Shown: positions 53,006 through 62,449 of the stretch, piece after piece
Numbering within the stretch: position 1 is the first letter of the stretch
How the letters are laid out: each line of letters starts with the position of its first letter
Assembly: GCF_000341345.1 (NCBI RefSeq)
Contig: NC_020302.1
Coordinates: 1,468,075 to 1,532,074, forward strand
Reading direction: 5' to 3'
Source: Corynebacterium halotolerans YIM 70093 = DSM 44683
GTDB lineage: Bacteria; Actinomycetota; Actinomycetes; Mycobacteriales; Mycobacteriaceae
DNA: 64,000 nt
Position numbers and translations under genes: made by a program
The notes under the pieces: generated by a model
What the model was told of the DNA's origin: nothing
The model's input: only the letters and a program-made list of their open reading frames with translations
The model's database searches: none

Positions 53006-53635
53006 ATGACATCCCCCGAGGACACCAGCGGCACCGACGGCACCGGTGGCACCGACCTGCCCGCCGGTCGCCAGGCGCCGTTGGTGAACCTGCCGCTGAT
53101 CTCCCAGCTGCGCTCCCGTATGGAGTCCATCCTGCTGGTCGTGGACACGCCCGTCACCGTGGCCACCCTCGCCCGCGTGCTCGAGGCCGGTGAGCAGACC
53201 GTCGAGAGCCTGCTCAAGGCGACGGCCGCGGAATTCGACGAGCGCGGTTCCGGTTTCGATCTGCGGGAGACCGCCGAGGGCTGGCGACTGTACACACGCC
53301 CCGCGAACGCCCCGGCGGTGGAGAAGCTCCTGCTGGACGGCACCCAGACGCGCCTGTCGCGTGCGGCCCTGGAGACACTGGCCGTGGTGGCCTACCGCCA
53401 GCCGGTCACGCGTTCGCAGATCTCGGGCGTGCGCGGGGTCAACGTCGACGGCGTGATGCGCACCCTCCAGCTGCGCGGCCTGGTCAGGGAGGTCGACGTC
53501 GAGCCGGCCACGGGCGCCCACCGCTACGCCACGACCGAACTCTTCCTGGAACTGCTCGGCATCGACTCGCTCGAGCGGCTGCCCGACCTGGCCCCGCTGC
53601 TGCCCGATGTCGACTCCATCGACGAGGAATTCTGA
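53006..53635 (+). CDS. scpB: Segregation and condensation protein B
   Basis: 209 aa. Tandem winged helices: RSRMESILLVVDTPVTVATL, the central LSRAALETLAVVAYRQPVTR and the signature SGVRGVNVDGVMRTLQLRGL with AHRYATTELFLELLGIDSL. ScpB dimers bind ScpA in the SMC complex. ATG 53006 is chosen because TACACT (52994-52999) lies 6 nt upstream (leaderless); an in-frame TTG 27 nt upstream lacks support. Confidence 0.96.
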   Translation: MTSPEDTSGTDGTGGTDLPAGRQAPLVNLPLISQLRSRMESILLVVDTPVTVATLARVLEAGEQTVESLLKATAAEFDERGSGFDLRETAEGWRLYTRPANAPAVEKLLLDGTQTRLSRAALETLAVVAYRQPVTRSQISGVRGVNVDGVMRTLQLRGLVREVDVEPATGAHRYATTELFLELLGIDSLERLPDLAPLLPDVDSIDEEF

Positions 53636-53724
53636 GCCGGACCGGCACTTTCGTGCGGGGCCGTCGTTCCGGTACGCTGGAGCGCGATTTCAACTGCATA
53701 ACCGAAGAAAAGGACACGATCACC

Positions 53725-54648
53725 GTGACCCCACCCGCTCGCCGAGACGGCACACCGGAAAAGAAGGGCTTCCGCGCCCGCGGCTCCGACTCATCCCCGA
53801 AACAGTCCGAACGCCAGCCGCGCGCCGCCGAGATCCCGCTGTCGAATGCCCGCCCCGCCCGGCACCAGAACGTCGACATGCGTGCCCGCCGGAAGAACAC
53901 GGGCACCGATGACGCCGAGAGCGTCCGACTCCAGAAGGTCCTGGCCCGTGCCGGGGTCGCCTCCCGCCGCCACGCCGAGGTCCTCATCGACAAGGGGCGC
54001 GTGGAGGTCAACGGCAGGATCGTCAAGGCCCAGGGGGTGCGCGTCAACCCCAACGTGGACGTCATCCGCGTCGACGGGGTGCGCATCAACGTCAACGAGG
54101 ACAACGAGTACTTCCTGCTCAACAAGCCCCGCGGCATGCTCTCGACCATGTCCGACGACCAGGGACGCCCGTGCGTGGGCGACATCGTCGCCGAGCGCAC
54201 CGTCTCCGGCCAGCGCCTGTTCCACGTCGGCCGGCTCGACGCCGACACCGAGGGCCTGCTGCTGCTGACCAACGACGGCGAGCTGGCCAACCGCCTGATG
54301 CACCCGAAGTACGAGGTGGCCAAGACCTATCTGGCCACCGTTCTCGGCGAGGCCGACAAGCGGCTGGTCAACCAGCTGCGCAAGGGCATCGAGCTCGAGG
54401 ACGGCGTGGCCAAGGCCGACTACGTCCAGATCGTCGACGCCCACAACGGCCAGTCGCTCATCCGCGTCGAGCTGCACGAGGGCCGCAAGCACATCGTGCG
54501 CCGCATGCTCAAGGCCGCGGGCTTCCCGGTTCAGCGCCTGGTGCGCACCAAGCTCCACACGGTCCAGCTCGGCGAGCAGAAGCCGGGCACCATGCGCGCG
54601 CTGAACAACTCCGAGCTGACCTCCCTGTACAAGGCGGTGGAACTCTAG
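53725..54648 (+). CDS. rluB: Ribosomal large-subunit pseudouridine synthase B-like
   Basis: 307 aa. A basic disordered N-terminus (~65 residues) precedes an S4 domain (RLQKVLARAGVASRRHAEVL) and the RsuA/RluB catalytic domain with GRLDADTEGLLLLT (catalytic Asp), KTYLATVLGE and HEGRKHIVRRMLKAAGFPV. It makes a pseudouridine in 23S rRNA; the exact site is inferred from the family. GTG 53725 with AAAGGA about 10 nt upstream. cmk starts immediately after the stop. Confidence 0.92.
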   Translation: MTPPARRDGTPEKKGFRARGSDSSPKQSERQPRAAEIPLSNARPARHQNVDMRARRKNTGTDDAESVRLQKVLARAGVASRRHAEVLIDKGRVEVNGRIVKAQGVRVNPNVDVIRVDGVRINVNEDNEYFLLNKPRGMLSTMSDDQGRPCVGDIVAERTVSGQRLFHVGRLDADTEGLLLLTNDGELANRLMHPKYEVAKTYLATVLGEADKRLVNQLRKGIELEDGVAKADYVQIVDAHNGQSLIRVELHEGRKHIVRRMLKAAGFPVQRLVRTKLHTVQLGEQKPGTMRALNNSELTSLYKAVEL

Positions 54649-55350
54649 ATGGCCGAGCAGATCTCCAACATGCCCGACGGTGGTCTCATCCTGGCCGTCG
54701 ACGGCCCCTCCGGCACCGGCAAGTCCACCACCTGCCGCGCGCTGGCCCGCCGCCTGTCCGCCAAGTACGTCGACACCGGCGCCATGTACCGGGTGGCCAC
54801 GCTCGCCGTGCTGCGCGCCGGCATCGACCCGGCCGACACCGGCAAGGTCATCGAGGCCACCGCCGACCTGCCCCTGGCCGTCAACGACGACCCGGACTCC
54901 ACCGAGGTGATCCTCAACGGCGAAGACGTCTCCGACGTCATCCGCGGTCCCGAGGTCACCGGGCAGGTCTCGGCGGTCTCCGCCATCCCGGAGGTCCGCG
55001 AGAACCTCGTCGCCCTGCAGCGCAAGCTCGCGGCCGACGCCCACCGCGCCATCGTCGAGGGCCGCGACATCGGCACCACCGTGCTGGTCGACGCCCCCGT
55101 GAAGGCCTACCTGACGGCCTCGTCCGAGGTACGTGCCCGCCGCCGCTACGACCAGGACACCGCCGCCGGCCGTGAGACCGACTTCGACACCGTCCTGGCC
55201 GACGTGGAACGCCGCGACCAGCTCGACTCCACGCGGAAGGCCTCGCCGCTCCGCCCGGCGGACGACGCCGTCATCATCGACACCTCCGACATGACCCCCG
55301 ACGACGTACTCGACCGCCTCGTCGGTCTGGTGAAAGGGAGCGCCCAGTGA
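54649..55350 (+). CDS. cmk: Cytidylate kinase
   Basis: 233 aa. P-loop [36 protein letters not shown] and the CMP-binding/lid region [10 protein letters not shown] and RARRRYDQ. It phosphorylates CMP and dCMP. No gap separates it from rluB, and it overlaps der by 4 bp (GTGA), so rluB-cmk-der is one translation-coupled unit as in related genomes. Confidence 0.97.
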   Translation: MAEQISNMPDGGLILAVDGPSGTGKSTTCRALARRLSAKYVDTGAMYRVATLAVLRAGIDPADTGKVIEATADLPLAVNDDPDSTEVILNGEDVSDVIRGPEVTGQVSAVSAIPEVRENLVALQRKLAADAHRAIVEGRDIGTTVLVDAPVKAYLTASSEVRARRRYDQDTAAGRETDFDTVLADVERRDQLDSTRKASPLRPADDAVIIDTSDMTPDDVLDRLVGLVKGSAQ

Positions 55351-56978
55351 GCACCAGCAACACTGACAACACCGACAACACTGACCAGTCCGGGAACAAC
55401 CGTCCCGACGACGAACAGGACACCCAGTTCGTCTACCACACCCCCGGTGGCGGGGAGATGGCCGCCGAGGGCGCCTTCGCCGACGAGGATGAGCTCGCCC
55501 CCGCCGGCGGGTGGGCCCCGGCCGACTTCGACGCCGACGACTTCCACTTCGAGTTCGACGAGGACGAGTTCTCCGCCCCCGACTTCGGTGACGACTTCGA
55601 CGACGAGGACTGGGAGGAGGTCGAGCGTTCGCTCGGCATCGTCCGCCCCGAGCACATCGAGGAGGCCCTGCCCACCGTGGCTATCGTCGGCCGCCCGAAC
55701 GTGGGGAAGTCGACGCTGGTCAACCGCTTCATCGGACGTCGTGAGGCCGTGGTGGAGGACTTTCCGGGCGTGACCCGCGACCGGATCTCCTACCTGGCGG
55801 ACTGGAACGGACGCCGGTTCTGGGTGCAGGACACCGGCGGTTGGGACCCCAACGTCAAGGGCATCCACGCCGCCATCGCCCATCAGGCGGAGGTCGCGAT
55901 GGAGACCGCTGACGTGATCGTCTTCGTCGTCGACACCAAGGTCGGCATCACCGAGACCGACTCGGTCATGGCATCCAGGTTGCAGCGCTCGCAGGTGCCG
56001 GTCATCCTGGTGGCCAACAAGTTCGACTCGGACTCCCAGTACGCCGACATGGCCGAGTTCTACGCTCTCGGCCTGGGCGATCCGTGGCCGGTCTCCGCGC
56101 AGCACGGCCGGGGCGGCGCGGACGTCCTCGACGAGGTCCACGCGAAGTTCCCGGAGGTGCCGCGCCAGTCCTCGATCGTCGAGGGCCCGCGCCGCGTCGC
56201 GCTCGTCGGCAAGCCGAACGTGGGCAAGTCCTCGCTGCTGAACAAGTTCGCGCGCGAGGAGCGCTCGGTCGTCGACAATGTCGCCGGCACCACCGTCGAT
56301 CCGGTGGACTCGCTGGTCCAGCTCGACGAGAAGCTGTGGAAGTTCATCGACACCGCCGGCCTGCGGAAGAAGGTCAAGAACGCCACCGGACACGAGTACT
56401 ACGCCTCCCTGCGTACCCGCGGCGTGATCGACGCCGCCGAGGTGTGCGTCCTGCTCATCGACGCCTCGGAGCCGGTCACCGAGCAGGACCAGCGTGTCCT
56501 GGCCATGATCCTGGAGTCCGGCAAGGCCCTGGTCATCGCCTTCAACAAGTGGGACCTCATGGACGACGAGCGGCGCTGGGAGCTCGACCGTGAGCTCGAT
56601 CAGCAGCTGGCGCACGTGCCGTGGGTGTCCCGGGTGAACATCTCGGCCAAGACCGGTCGTGCCCTGCAGAAGCTCGAGCCCGCGATGCTTGAGGCGCTCG
56701 AGAGCTGGGACAAGCGCATCTCCACCGGCCAGCTCAACAACTGGCTGCGGGAGGCGATCGCGGCGAACCCGCCGCCGATGAAGAACAACCGCCTGCCGCG
56801 GGTGCTCTTCGCCACCCAGGCCTCCACCCGCCCGCCGGTGATCGTGCTGTTCACCACCGGATTCCTGGACGCGGGGTACCGCCGTTATCTCGAGCGCAAG
56901 TTCCGCGAGGCCTTCGGCTTCCACGGTTCACCCGTTCGTGTCGCCGTACGCGTGCGTGAGCGGCGGCAACGGAAGTAA
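55347..56978 (+). CDS. der: Ribosome biogenesis GTPase Der (EngA)
   Basis: 543 aa. An acidic N-terminal extension of ~105 residues ([20 protein letters not shown]), typical of actinobacteria, precedes two GTPase domains. G1 motifs are GRPNVGKST and [10 protein letters not shown]3 DTGGW and DTAGL; G4 NKFD and NKWD. A C-terminal KH-like domain ([20 protein letters not shown]) follows. Der helps assemble the 50S subunit. Confidence 0.97.
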   Translation: MSTSNTDNTDNTDQSGNNRPDDEQDTQFVYHTPGGGEMAAEGAFADEDELAPAGGWAPADFDADDFHFEFDEDEFSAPDFGDDFDDEDWEEVERSLGIVRPEHIEEALPTVAIVGRPNVGKSTLVNRFIGRREAVVEDFPGVTRDRISYLADWNGRRFWVQDTGGWDPNVKGIHAAIAHQAEVAMETADVIVFVVDTKVGITETDSVMASRLQRSQVPVILVANKFDSDSQYADMAEFYALGLGDPWPVSAQHGRGGADVLDEVHAKFPEVPRQSSIVEGPRRVALVGKPNVGKSSLLNKFAREERSVVDNVAGTTVDPVDSLVQLDEKLWKFIDTAGLRKKVKNATGHEYYASLRTRGVIDAAEVCVLLIDASEPVTEQDQRVLAMILESGKALVIAFNKWDLMDDERRWELDRELDQQLAHVPWVSRVNISAKTGRALQKLEPAMLEALESWDKRISTGQLNNWLREAIAANPPPMKNNRLPRVLFATQASTRPPVIVLFTTGFLDAGYRRYLERKFREAFGFHGSPVRVAVRVRERRQRK

Positions 56979-57038
56979 CGGGGGTGAATCCCCCGAATAC
57001 GCTGAACGTTGCCTTGTCATCATTTAGCATCTCAGATT

Positions 57039-58037
57039 GTGGCAAGGAATTTCTCAGTTTTCGCGCTCCTCGGGGCCGCGCTCTCCCTCGGCGTGGGCCT
57101 CGCTCTGTCCGCCTGCGCTCCCGAGCCGGCGACCGGTGGCGCGGGGGCGGGGACCGGCGACAATCCCGGTTCCTTCACCACCGTGGCGACGCAGACGGCG
57201 GCTGACGGCCCGGAGCCCGAGCTGCTCACCCTCCCGACGGCATACACGCGGCTCGACACCGATCAGTTCCGGGTGGCCGGGAACGGCGGCAGCTACGCGT
57301 TCACCTCGGCCGACGGGGAACTGGAGTGCATGTTCGCGGCCGTCGACCGCCCCGACACGGCCCTCAACGGGTTCACCGGCAGCTGCGGTCACAGCGAGCC
57401 CCACCTGGCGGAGAGCACCACCGTCGTCATGGTCACCGGGCCGGGACGACCGCACTCATTCGCCCACCTGGAGGGCGCCTACCCGGGCACATGGCTCTCG
57501 GGCGAACGGGTGCTGGAGCCGGGCGGTTACCTCGACATCGGCGGCCAGGTCGCCTGTTTCAGTGCCTCAGCAGATTCGATCGGCTGCCTCGAATACGACA
57601 CCGGCGAGGGGTACCAGCTGGTCGGCGCGGAATTCCGTCCCTTCGACCCGGAGCATGCGGAGGAGCTCTTCGGCACCGACGCCGCCATGGTGCAACTGCT
57701 CTCCCGGCGCGCGGTCTTCACTCTCGACACCGGGGAAAGGCTCCTGTGCCGGGTTGCCGAGGAGACCCTCGGGTGCCACGGAGGCAACTGGTCGCTGGGG
57801 GACGGGTCGGGGATGGTCGACGTCCTCCGTTTCGACCTGGGCGGGGCGCGGCCCACGCTGGCCGGGGACCGCTCCGGCCGGGTGGGGAGACTGCCCCACA
57901 TCGGCGCGCAACGGGTCGGTCCCGGCAGCTATCTCATGGCCGGCCTGTCCGTCGAGAACTCGGACGGGCGTCTGGTGTTCGCACGGGAGGACGGGGCCTC
58001 ACTCTGGATTTCCCCCGAGGAGCACGGCGTCATGTGA
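57039..58037 (+). CDS. Lipoprotein of unknown function
   Basis: 332 aa from GTG 57039. A signal peptide of 25 residues ends in the lipobox LSAC (Cys26). The mature protein is beta-rich and Gly-rich with eight or so cysteines in pairs (LECMFA/GSCGH, ACFS/GCLEY, LLCRV/GCHGG), suggesting three disulfide-bonded repeats. No known domain was recognised. TAGCAT (57025-57030) is 8 nt upstream of the start, without a ribosome binding site (probably leaderless). Confidence 0.75.
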   Translation: MARNFSVFALLGAALSLGVGLALSACAPEPATGGAGAGTGDNPGSFTTVATQTAADGPEPELLTLPTAYTRLDTDQFRVAGNGGSYAFTSADGELECMFAAVDRPDTALNGFTGSCGHSEPHLAESTTVVMVTGPGRPHSFAHLEGAYPGTWLSGERVLEPGGYLDIGGQVACFSASADSIGCLEYDTGEGYQLVGAEFRPFDPEHAEELFGTDAAMVQLLSRRAVFTLDTGERLLCRVAEETLGCHGGNWSLGDGSGMVDVLRFDLGGARPTLAGDRSGRVGRLPHIGAQRVGPGSYLMAGLSVENSDGRLVFAREDGASLWISPEEHGVM

Positions 58038-58059
58038 CCCCGACCCGCCGCACCTTCTC

Positions 58060-58079
58060 AGTTCTTTCTAATGAGAACT
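58060..58079 (+). promoter_or_regulatory. A/T-rich inverted repeat after the lipoprotein gene
   Basis: AGTTCT (58060-58065) and AGAACT (58074-58079) flank TTCTAATG, with TTCTCAG direct copies on either side. It may be a weak terminator or an operator. Nothing else was recognised in 58038-58286. Confidence 0.3.
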
Positions 58080-58286
58080 TCTCAGAGTTAATAGATTTTC
58101 CTTTTGCCCTGATTCACTCCATTCCGCGCCTGGAAAGAGGAGGCCGGTCGGAAGCCGGGAGGGGGATGGTCCGGCCAGCAGCGCGTGAGCCCATGAAGGC
58201 GCCATCATCCGCCCGCCCTCCGCTTGCGGCGGTTTCTTTCCTGGGTGGTTGTCTCCACGACTCACCCACGGCAGCTGCGACGTGGA

Positions 58287-59048
58287 CTAACGCTCCAGCA
58301 CGAACGCGTCGCAGCGGTAGGGGATGGCCAGCAGCTGCCCCGGCGCGAACTCGAGCCGGTCGAACAGGTACCAGCGCAGGTTTTCGGTCACCCGCGCCCG
58401 CACCTTCTCGTCCGAGCGCAGCCAGTAGGAGCGGGTCTGGGTCAGCAGGTGAATCTGTTCCGGTGTCAGGTGCTGGATCCAGCGGGTGCGCAGGGTATGG
58501 GTGATGCGCCATGGGGCGGCCACGGGCGGGATGAAGCCCTCCTTGTGCACGTCCCCGGAGTGCATGATGCGCGCCAGGCGGTGGATCCACGGGTGGGAGA
58601 CGTCCAGGTTGTTCCACACCAGCAGCACCTTCCCGCCCGGGCGCACCACCCGGTCGAACTCGGCGCTGGCCCGGAGGGTGTCCACCCAGTGCCAGGTCTG
58701 CGCGCAGGCCACGGCGTCCACCGAGGCGTCGGCCAGCGCGGTGGTCTCGGCCGTCGCACGGACGGTGGGCAGACCGCGGGCGGCGAGCACCCGGACCATG
58801 TCGGGGCTGGGGTCGGAGGCGACGACCTCGTGGCCGGCGTCGACGAGCGCGGTGGTCAGCTTCCCGGTGCCAGCGCCGACATCGGCGACCCGGTGGGCGC
58901 CGGCCAGCAGCGAGACCACGTCGGCGGGGTAGCCCGGGCGGACGTCGTCGTAGATGTCCGCGCCGGTGGCGAAGGCGCGGGCGCCGACGTGGCGGTGCGC
59001 GTCGTCGTGGAACTGCGGCCCGTGTTGGCGGGAGAGCTGCGGGTGCAT
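58287..59048 (-). CDS. Class I SAM-dependent methyltransferase
   Basis: 253 aa. Motif I HRVADVGAGTGKLTTALVDA, acidic loop VVASDPSPDMVRVL and post-motif ACAQTWHWVD match the Methyltransf_11/UbiE-like class; the FATGADIYDDVRPGYP start is typical of one actinobacterial subfamily. The acceptor is unknown. On the minus strand TATTCT lies 6 nt before the ATG, suggesting leaderless expression. It is divergent from the ABC exporter genes. Confidence 0.88.
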   Translation of the reverse strand: MHPQLSRQHGPQFHDDAHRHVGARAFATGADIYDDVRPGYPADVVSLLAGAHRVADVGAGTGKLTTALVDAGHEVVASDPSPDMVRVLAARGLPTVRATAETTALADASVDAVACAQTWHWVDTLRASAEFDRVVRPGGKVLLVWNNLDVSHPWIHRLARIMHSGDVHKEGFIPPVAAPWRITHTLRTRWIQHLTPEQIHLLTQTRSYWLRSDEKVRARVTENLRWYLFDRLEFAPGQLLAIPYRCDAFVLER

Positions 59049-59216
59049 GCCTTAAGAATATGCCGTTGAGCTGGATGGACAACAACCGGGCGCAGGCCGT
59101 TGCCGGCGGTGCGTACTGAACGGTGGGCCGCTCGCCGTCTCACCCGCGTCGGACAGGCGCGCCGCCTGACGACTACGCGGCGGGGGTCCGGTGGGGCTGA
59201 AGTAGGATCCCTGCAT

Positions 59217-60704
59217 ATGCGACAGGCCAGTATCCCAGCGGTCTCCCGACTCCCGGCCCCCGACAGCAGCAACTGGCTGCTGAAGACCGTCTTCTCCCAG
59301 TGGCGGAGGACGGTGCCCTCGGCGACGCTGATGTCCCTGGTCTTCCTGTGCAACGGACTGACCCCCGTGATCATCGGCCAGGCCATCGACGACGCGATCG
59401 CCCACTCCGATCTCCTCCGGCTCGCCGGCTGGGTGGGCGTGCTGGCCGGTGTCTTCGCCGTCAACGCGGTCGCCGGCTGGTTCGGGCGCCGCCTGCTCAT
59501 CCGCTCCAACCTGACCGTGGGCCACCATCTGCGCATGGCGGTCACCGACCGGATCCAGGAGCCCCGCGGCCTCGGTGGGAGACGCCGCACCGCCGGCGAG
59601 CTGCTGTCGATCGCCTCCTCGGACACCCAACGCGTGGCCGACGCGGTCATGATGACCGTCTTCCCGGTTGCGGAGGTCGTCTCCATCCTCTACGTGGGCG
59701 TCGTCATGCTCACCATCAACGTCCCCCTGGGCATCAGCGTGCTCGTCGGCGGGCCGGTGGTCGTCTGGATCGCGCTGAAGGCCGCCACCCCGCTGCGCCG
59801 CCGCAGCGGCGTGCGCCAGCACGCACTCGCCCGCGCCGCCGCCACGGCCACCGACGTCGTCCAGGGCCTGCGGATCCTCAAGGGCCTCGGCGCGGTCGAG
59901 ACCGTCCGTGGACGCTACGGGCGGGTCTCCGACGAGGCCTACGAGCGCACCGTCGACGCCAACGCCGCCGAGGCCCGCCTCAACGCCACCACGGAGACCA
60001 CCGGTTCGCTCTACGTCATCGCCGTCGGCGTGGCCGCCGGCTGGCTGGGACTGGGCGGCCAGATCACCGTCGGCGAGCTCATCACCATTGTGGGCCTGAC
60101 CCAGTTCATCATCCACCCGATGACCATGCTCGGCAAGAACATCGCCTCCCGGTGGGCCGCCGCCCAGGCCAGCGGACGGCGCATCGTGGAGGTGCTGTGC
60201 GCCGAGCCGCGGCGCGACGCCGAGCGGATCGGCGTACCCGAGCTGCCCACCGGCCTGACCGTGGTCACCGGGGTCGTCCCCGCGGCCCTCGAGCTCGCCC
60301 CGCGCGACCGGGTCGTCGTGGCCCCGCACTCGGCCGACCTGTTCGAGGGCAGCGTCCTCGACAACGTGCGCAGCCAGCACCACCCTGATGAACACCGCGC
60401 CCACGCCGCCCTACACGCCGCCTCCGCCGAGGACATTCCCGGCGGGCCGCACCGGGAAGTGGGGGAAAACGGCCGCAACCTCTCCGGCGGCCAGCGCCAA
60501 CGCGTCGCCCTGGCCCGCGCGATCGCCGCGGAACCGGAGATCCTCGTCCTGCAGGATCCGACCACCGCGGTGGACTCGGTGACCGAACAGACCATCGCCG
60601 CCCGGGTCGCCGGGATCCGCACCGGGCGGACCACCCTGGTCTTCACGGAGGCGCCCGCGTGGCAGGCCGTGGCGGACCGCGTTCTCACGGAGGTTCCGGT
60701 ATGA
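59217..60704 (+). CDS. ABC exporter half-transporter with a degenerate nucleotide-binding domain
   Basis: 495 aa. The membrane domain (residues ~20-300) has the six helices of type IV exporters, with GELLSIASSDTQRVADAVMM as the coupling region. The nucleotide-binding domain is shortened by roughly 70 residues and has no Walker A. The Q-loop Gln is replaced (VAPHSADLFEGSVLDNV) and Walker B is ILVLQDP instead of a DE pair. The H-loop His is missing. Only the LSGGQRQRVALARAI signature (residues 422-436) is intact. It overlaps the partner gene by ATGA. TAGGAT (59203-59208) lies 8 nt before the ATG. No frameshift was seen, so this appears to be a functional, non-catalytic half. Confidence 0.85.
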   Translation: MRQASIPAVSRLPAPDSSNWLLKTVFSQWRRTVPSATLMSLVFLCNGLTPVIIGQAIDDAIAHSDLLRLAGWVGVLAGVFAVNAVAGWFGRRLLIRSNLTVGHHLRMAVTDRIQEPRGLGGRRRTAGELLSIASSDTQRVADAVMMTVFPVAEVVSILYVGVVMLTINVPLGISVLVGGPVVVWIALKAATPLRRRSGVRQHALARAAATATDVVQGLRILKGLGAVETVRGRYGRVSDEAYERTVDANAAEARLNATTETTGSLYVIAVGVAAGWLGLGGQITVGELITIVGLTQFIIHPMTMLGKNIASRWAAAQASGRRIVEVLCAEPRRDAERIGVPELPTGLTVVTGVVPAALELAPRDRVVVAPHSADLFEGSVLDNVRSQHHPDEHRAHAALHAASAEDIPGGPHREVGENGRNLSGGQRQRVALARAIAAEPEILVLQDPTTAVDSVTEQTIAARVAGIRTGRTTLVFTEAPAWQAVADRVLTEVPV

Positions 60705-62449
60705 GTGCCCTGAGATTCCCGCTGGCCACCCCGGGCCAGGTGCGCCGCGAGGTCGCCCACCAGGTCAGGGCGGTGCCCGGCGCGCGCCGCCAGTTCCTCA
60801 TCGCGGTACTGCTGCTCAGCGTGGGCGCCGGCGCCAATGTCATGGTCCCGCGCCTGCTCGGCCGCATCGTGGACATCGTCATCGCCGACGGCACCGGTCT
60901 GTGGCAGGCCGCCGGGTGGCTGGTCGTCGCCGCCGTCGTCGGCGCGGGTTTGAGCGCCTGGGGCTTCTTCCTGGTCTCCCGGCTCAGTGAACGGGTGATC
61001 GCCAATCTGCGTGAGGGCATGGTCGGTACCGCGCTGGGGCTGCCCGTCCATCGGGTCGAGGACGCCGGCAGCGGTGACCTGGTCTCCCGGTCCACGGACG
61101 ACGTCGCCGAGTTGTCCTCGGCGGTGACGGAGACCGTGCCGATCCTGACCACCTCGATCTTCACGATCGCCGCGACGGTCGTCGCGCTGCTGGCGCTCGA
61201 CTGGCAGTTTCTGCTGGTGCCGCTGCTCGCCGCCCCGCTGTACTGGCTCGCCTCGCGCCAGTACCTGGCCAAGGCGCCCGGGCGCTACGCGGCCGAGCGC
61301 GCCGCCATGGCCGACCGGGCCCGGCGTGTGCTCGAGGCGATCCACGGCCGCCACACGGTGCGCGCCTTCCGCCTGGAGCCGGTCATGCACGACCGCATCG
61401 AGGACTCCTCCCTGGCCGTCGTCGACCGGGGGATGACCGCGCGCACCACCATGCTCGTGCTGCAGATCTGGATGACGGGCATCGAGTTCATCATCCTCGC
61501 CACCGGACTGTTCGTCGGCTGGCTCGTCGTCCGGTCGGGGGCGCTGAGCGTCGGCGCCGTCACCGCCGCGATGCTCATGCTCATCCGCCTGCGCAGCCCG
61601 TTGATGATGTTCATGCGGGTGCTCGACACCATCCAGTCCGGCTACGCCTCGCTCGCACGCATCGTCGGCGTGGTCAGCGACCCGCCGACCCCAGTGCCGG
61701 ACGCCGGCGCCGGGGACCGCAGCGGCGAGGTCGTCATGGATTCCGTCAGCTTCAGCTACGGCGGTGGCTGGGCCGTCCGCGAGGTCGACCTGCGCATCCG
61801 CCCCGGGGAGACCGTCGCCCTGGTGGGGGCCTCCGGCGCGGGCAAGACGACGGTCGCCGCGCTGCTGGCCGGCCTGCGCGTGCCCGAGGAGGGCTCCGTG
61901 ACCGTCGACGGGGTGGAGGTGTCCTCCCTGTCCGACGCCGAGCGCGTCGCGCGCCTGGCCATGGTCTCCCAGGACGTCCACGTCTTCTCCGGCACCCTGC
62001 GCGAGGACCTGACGCTGGCGGTGCCGGGCGCCACCGACGAACAGCTGCTCGACGCGCTGCGGCGGGTGCACGCGGACTGGTTCGATGAGCTGGCCGACGG
62101 CCTCGACACGGAGGTCGGCGCCCGCGGGCTGCAACTGGAGCCCGTTGCCGCGCAGCAGCTCGCACTCGCGCGCATCCTCCTGCTCGACCCGGCCGTGGTG
62201 GTCATGGACGAGGCGACCGCCGAGGCCGGTACCGCCGGTGCGGGCGCGCTGGAGGACGCCGCGGACGAGGTCACCCGCGGCCGGGCCGCGCTCGTCGTCG
62301 CCCACCGCCTCGACCAGGCCGCGCGCGCGGACCGGGTGATGGTCATGGAGGCCGGGCGCATCGTCGAGGAGGGACCCCACGATGAGCTGGTGGCCGCCGG
62401 CGGGCGCTACACCGAACTCTGGACGGCCTGGTCGCGGGGGCGCGTGTGA
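60701..62449 (+). CDS. ABC exporter half-transporter, catalytic partner
   Basis: 582 aa. Six-helix membrane domain (DLVSRSTDDVAELSSAVTET coupling region) and a full-length nucleotide-binding domain. Walker A is GASGAGKTT (residues ~376-384), Q-loop VSQDVHVFSG, Walker B AVVVMDEATAEAG and H-loop VVAHRLDQ. Its own signature is lost: LQLEPVAAQQLALARI stands where LSGGQ belongs. With the upstream partner, one complete composite ATP site results. Substrate unknown; multidrug, lipid or peptide export are all possible. It is coupled to the esterase gene by GTGA. Confidence 0.88.
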   Translation: MSALRFPLATPGQVRREVAHQVRAVPGARRQFLIAVLLLSVGAGANVMVPRLLGRIVDIVIADGTGLWQAAGWLVVAAVVGAGLSAWGFFLVSRLSERVIANLREGMVGTALGLPVHRVEDAGSGDLVSRSTDDVAELSSAVTETVPILTTSIFTIAATVVALLALDWQFLLVPLLAAPLYWLASRQYLAKAPGRYAAERAAMADRARRVLEAIHGRHTVRAFRLEPVMHDRIEDSSLAVVDRGMTARTTMLVLQIWMTGIEFIILATGLFVGWLVVRSGALSVGAVTAAMLMLIRLRSPLMMFMRVLDTIQSGYASLARIVGVVSDPPTPVPDAGAGDRSGEVVMDSVSFSYGGGWAVREVDLRIRPGETVALVGASGAGKTTVAALLAGLRVPEEGSVTVDGVEVSSLSDAERVARLAMVSQDVHVFSGTLREDLTLAVPGATDEQLLDALRRVHADWFDELADGLDTEVGARGLQLEPVAAQQLALARILLLDPAVVVMDEATAEAGTAGAGALEDAADEVTRGRAALVVAHRLDQAARADRVMVMEAGRIVEEGPHDELVAAGGRYTELWTAWSRGRV

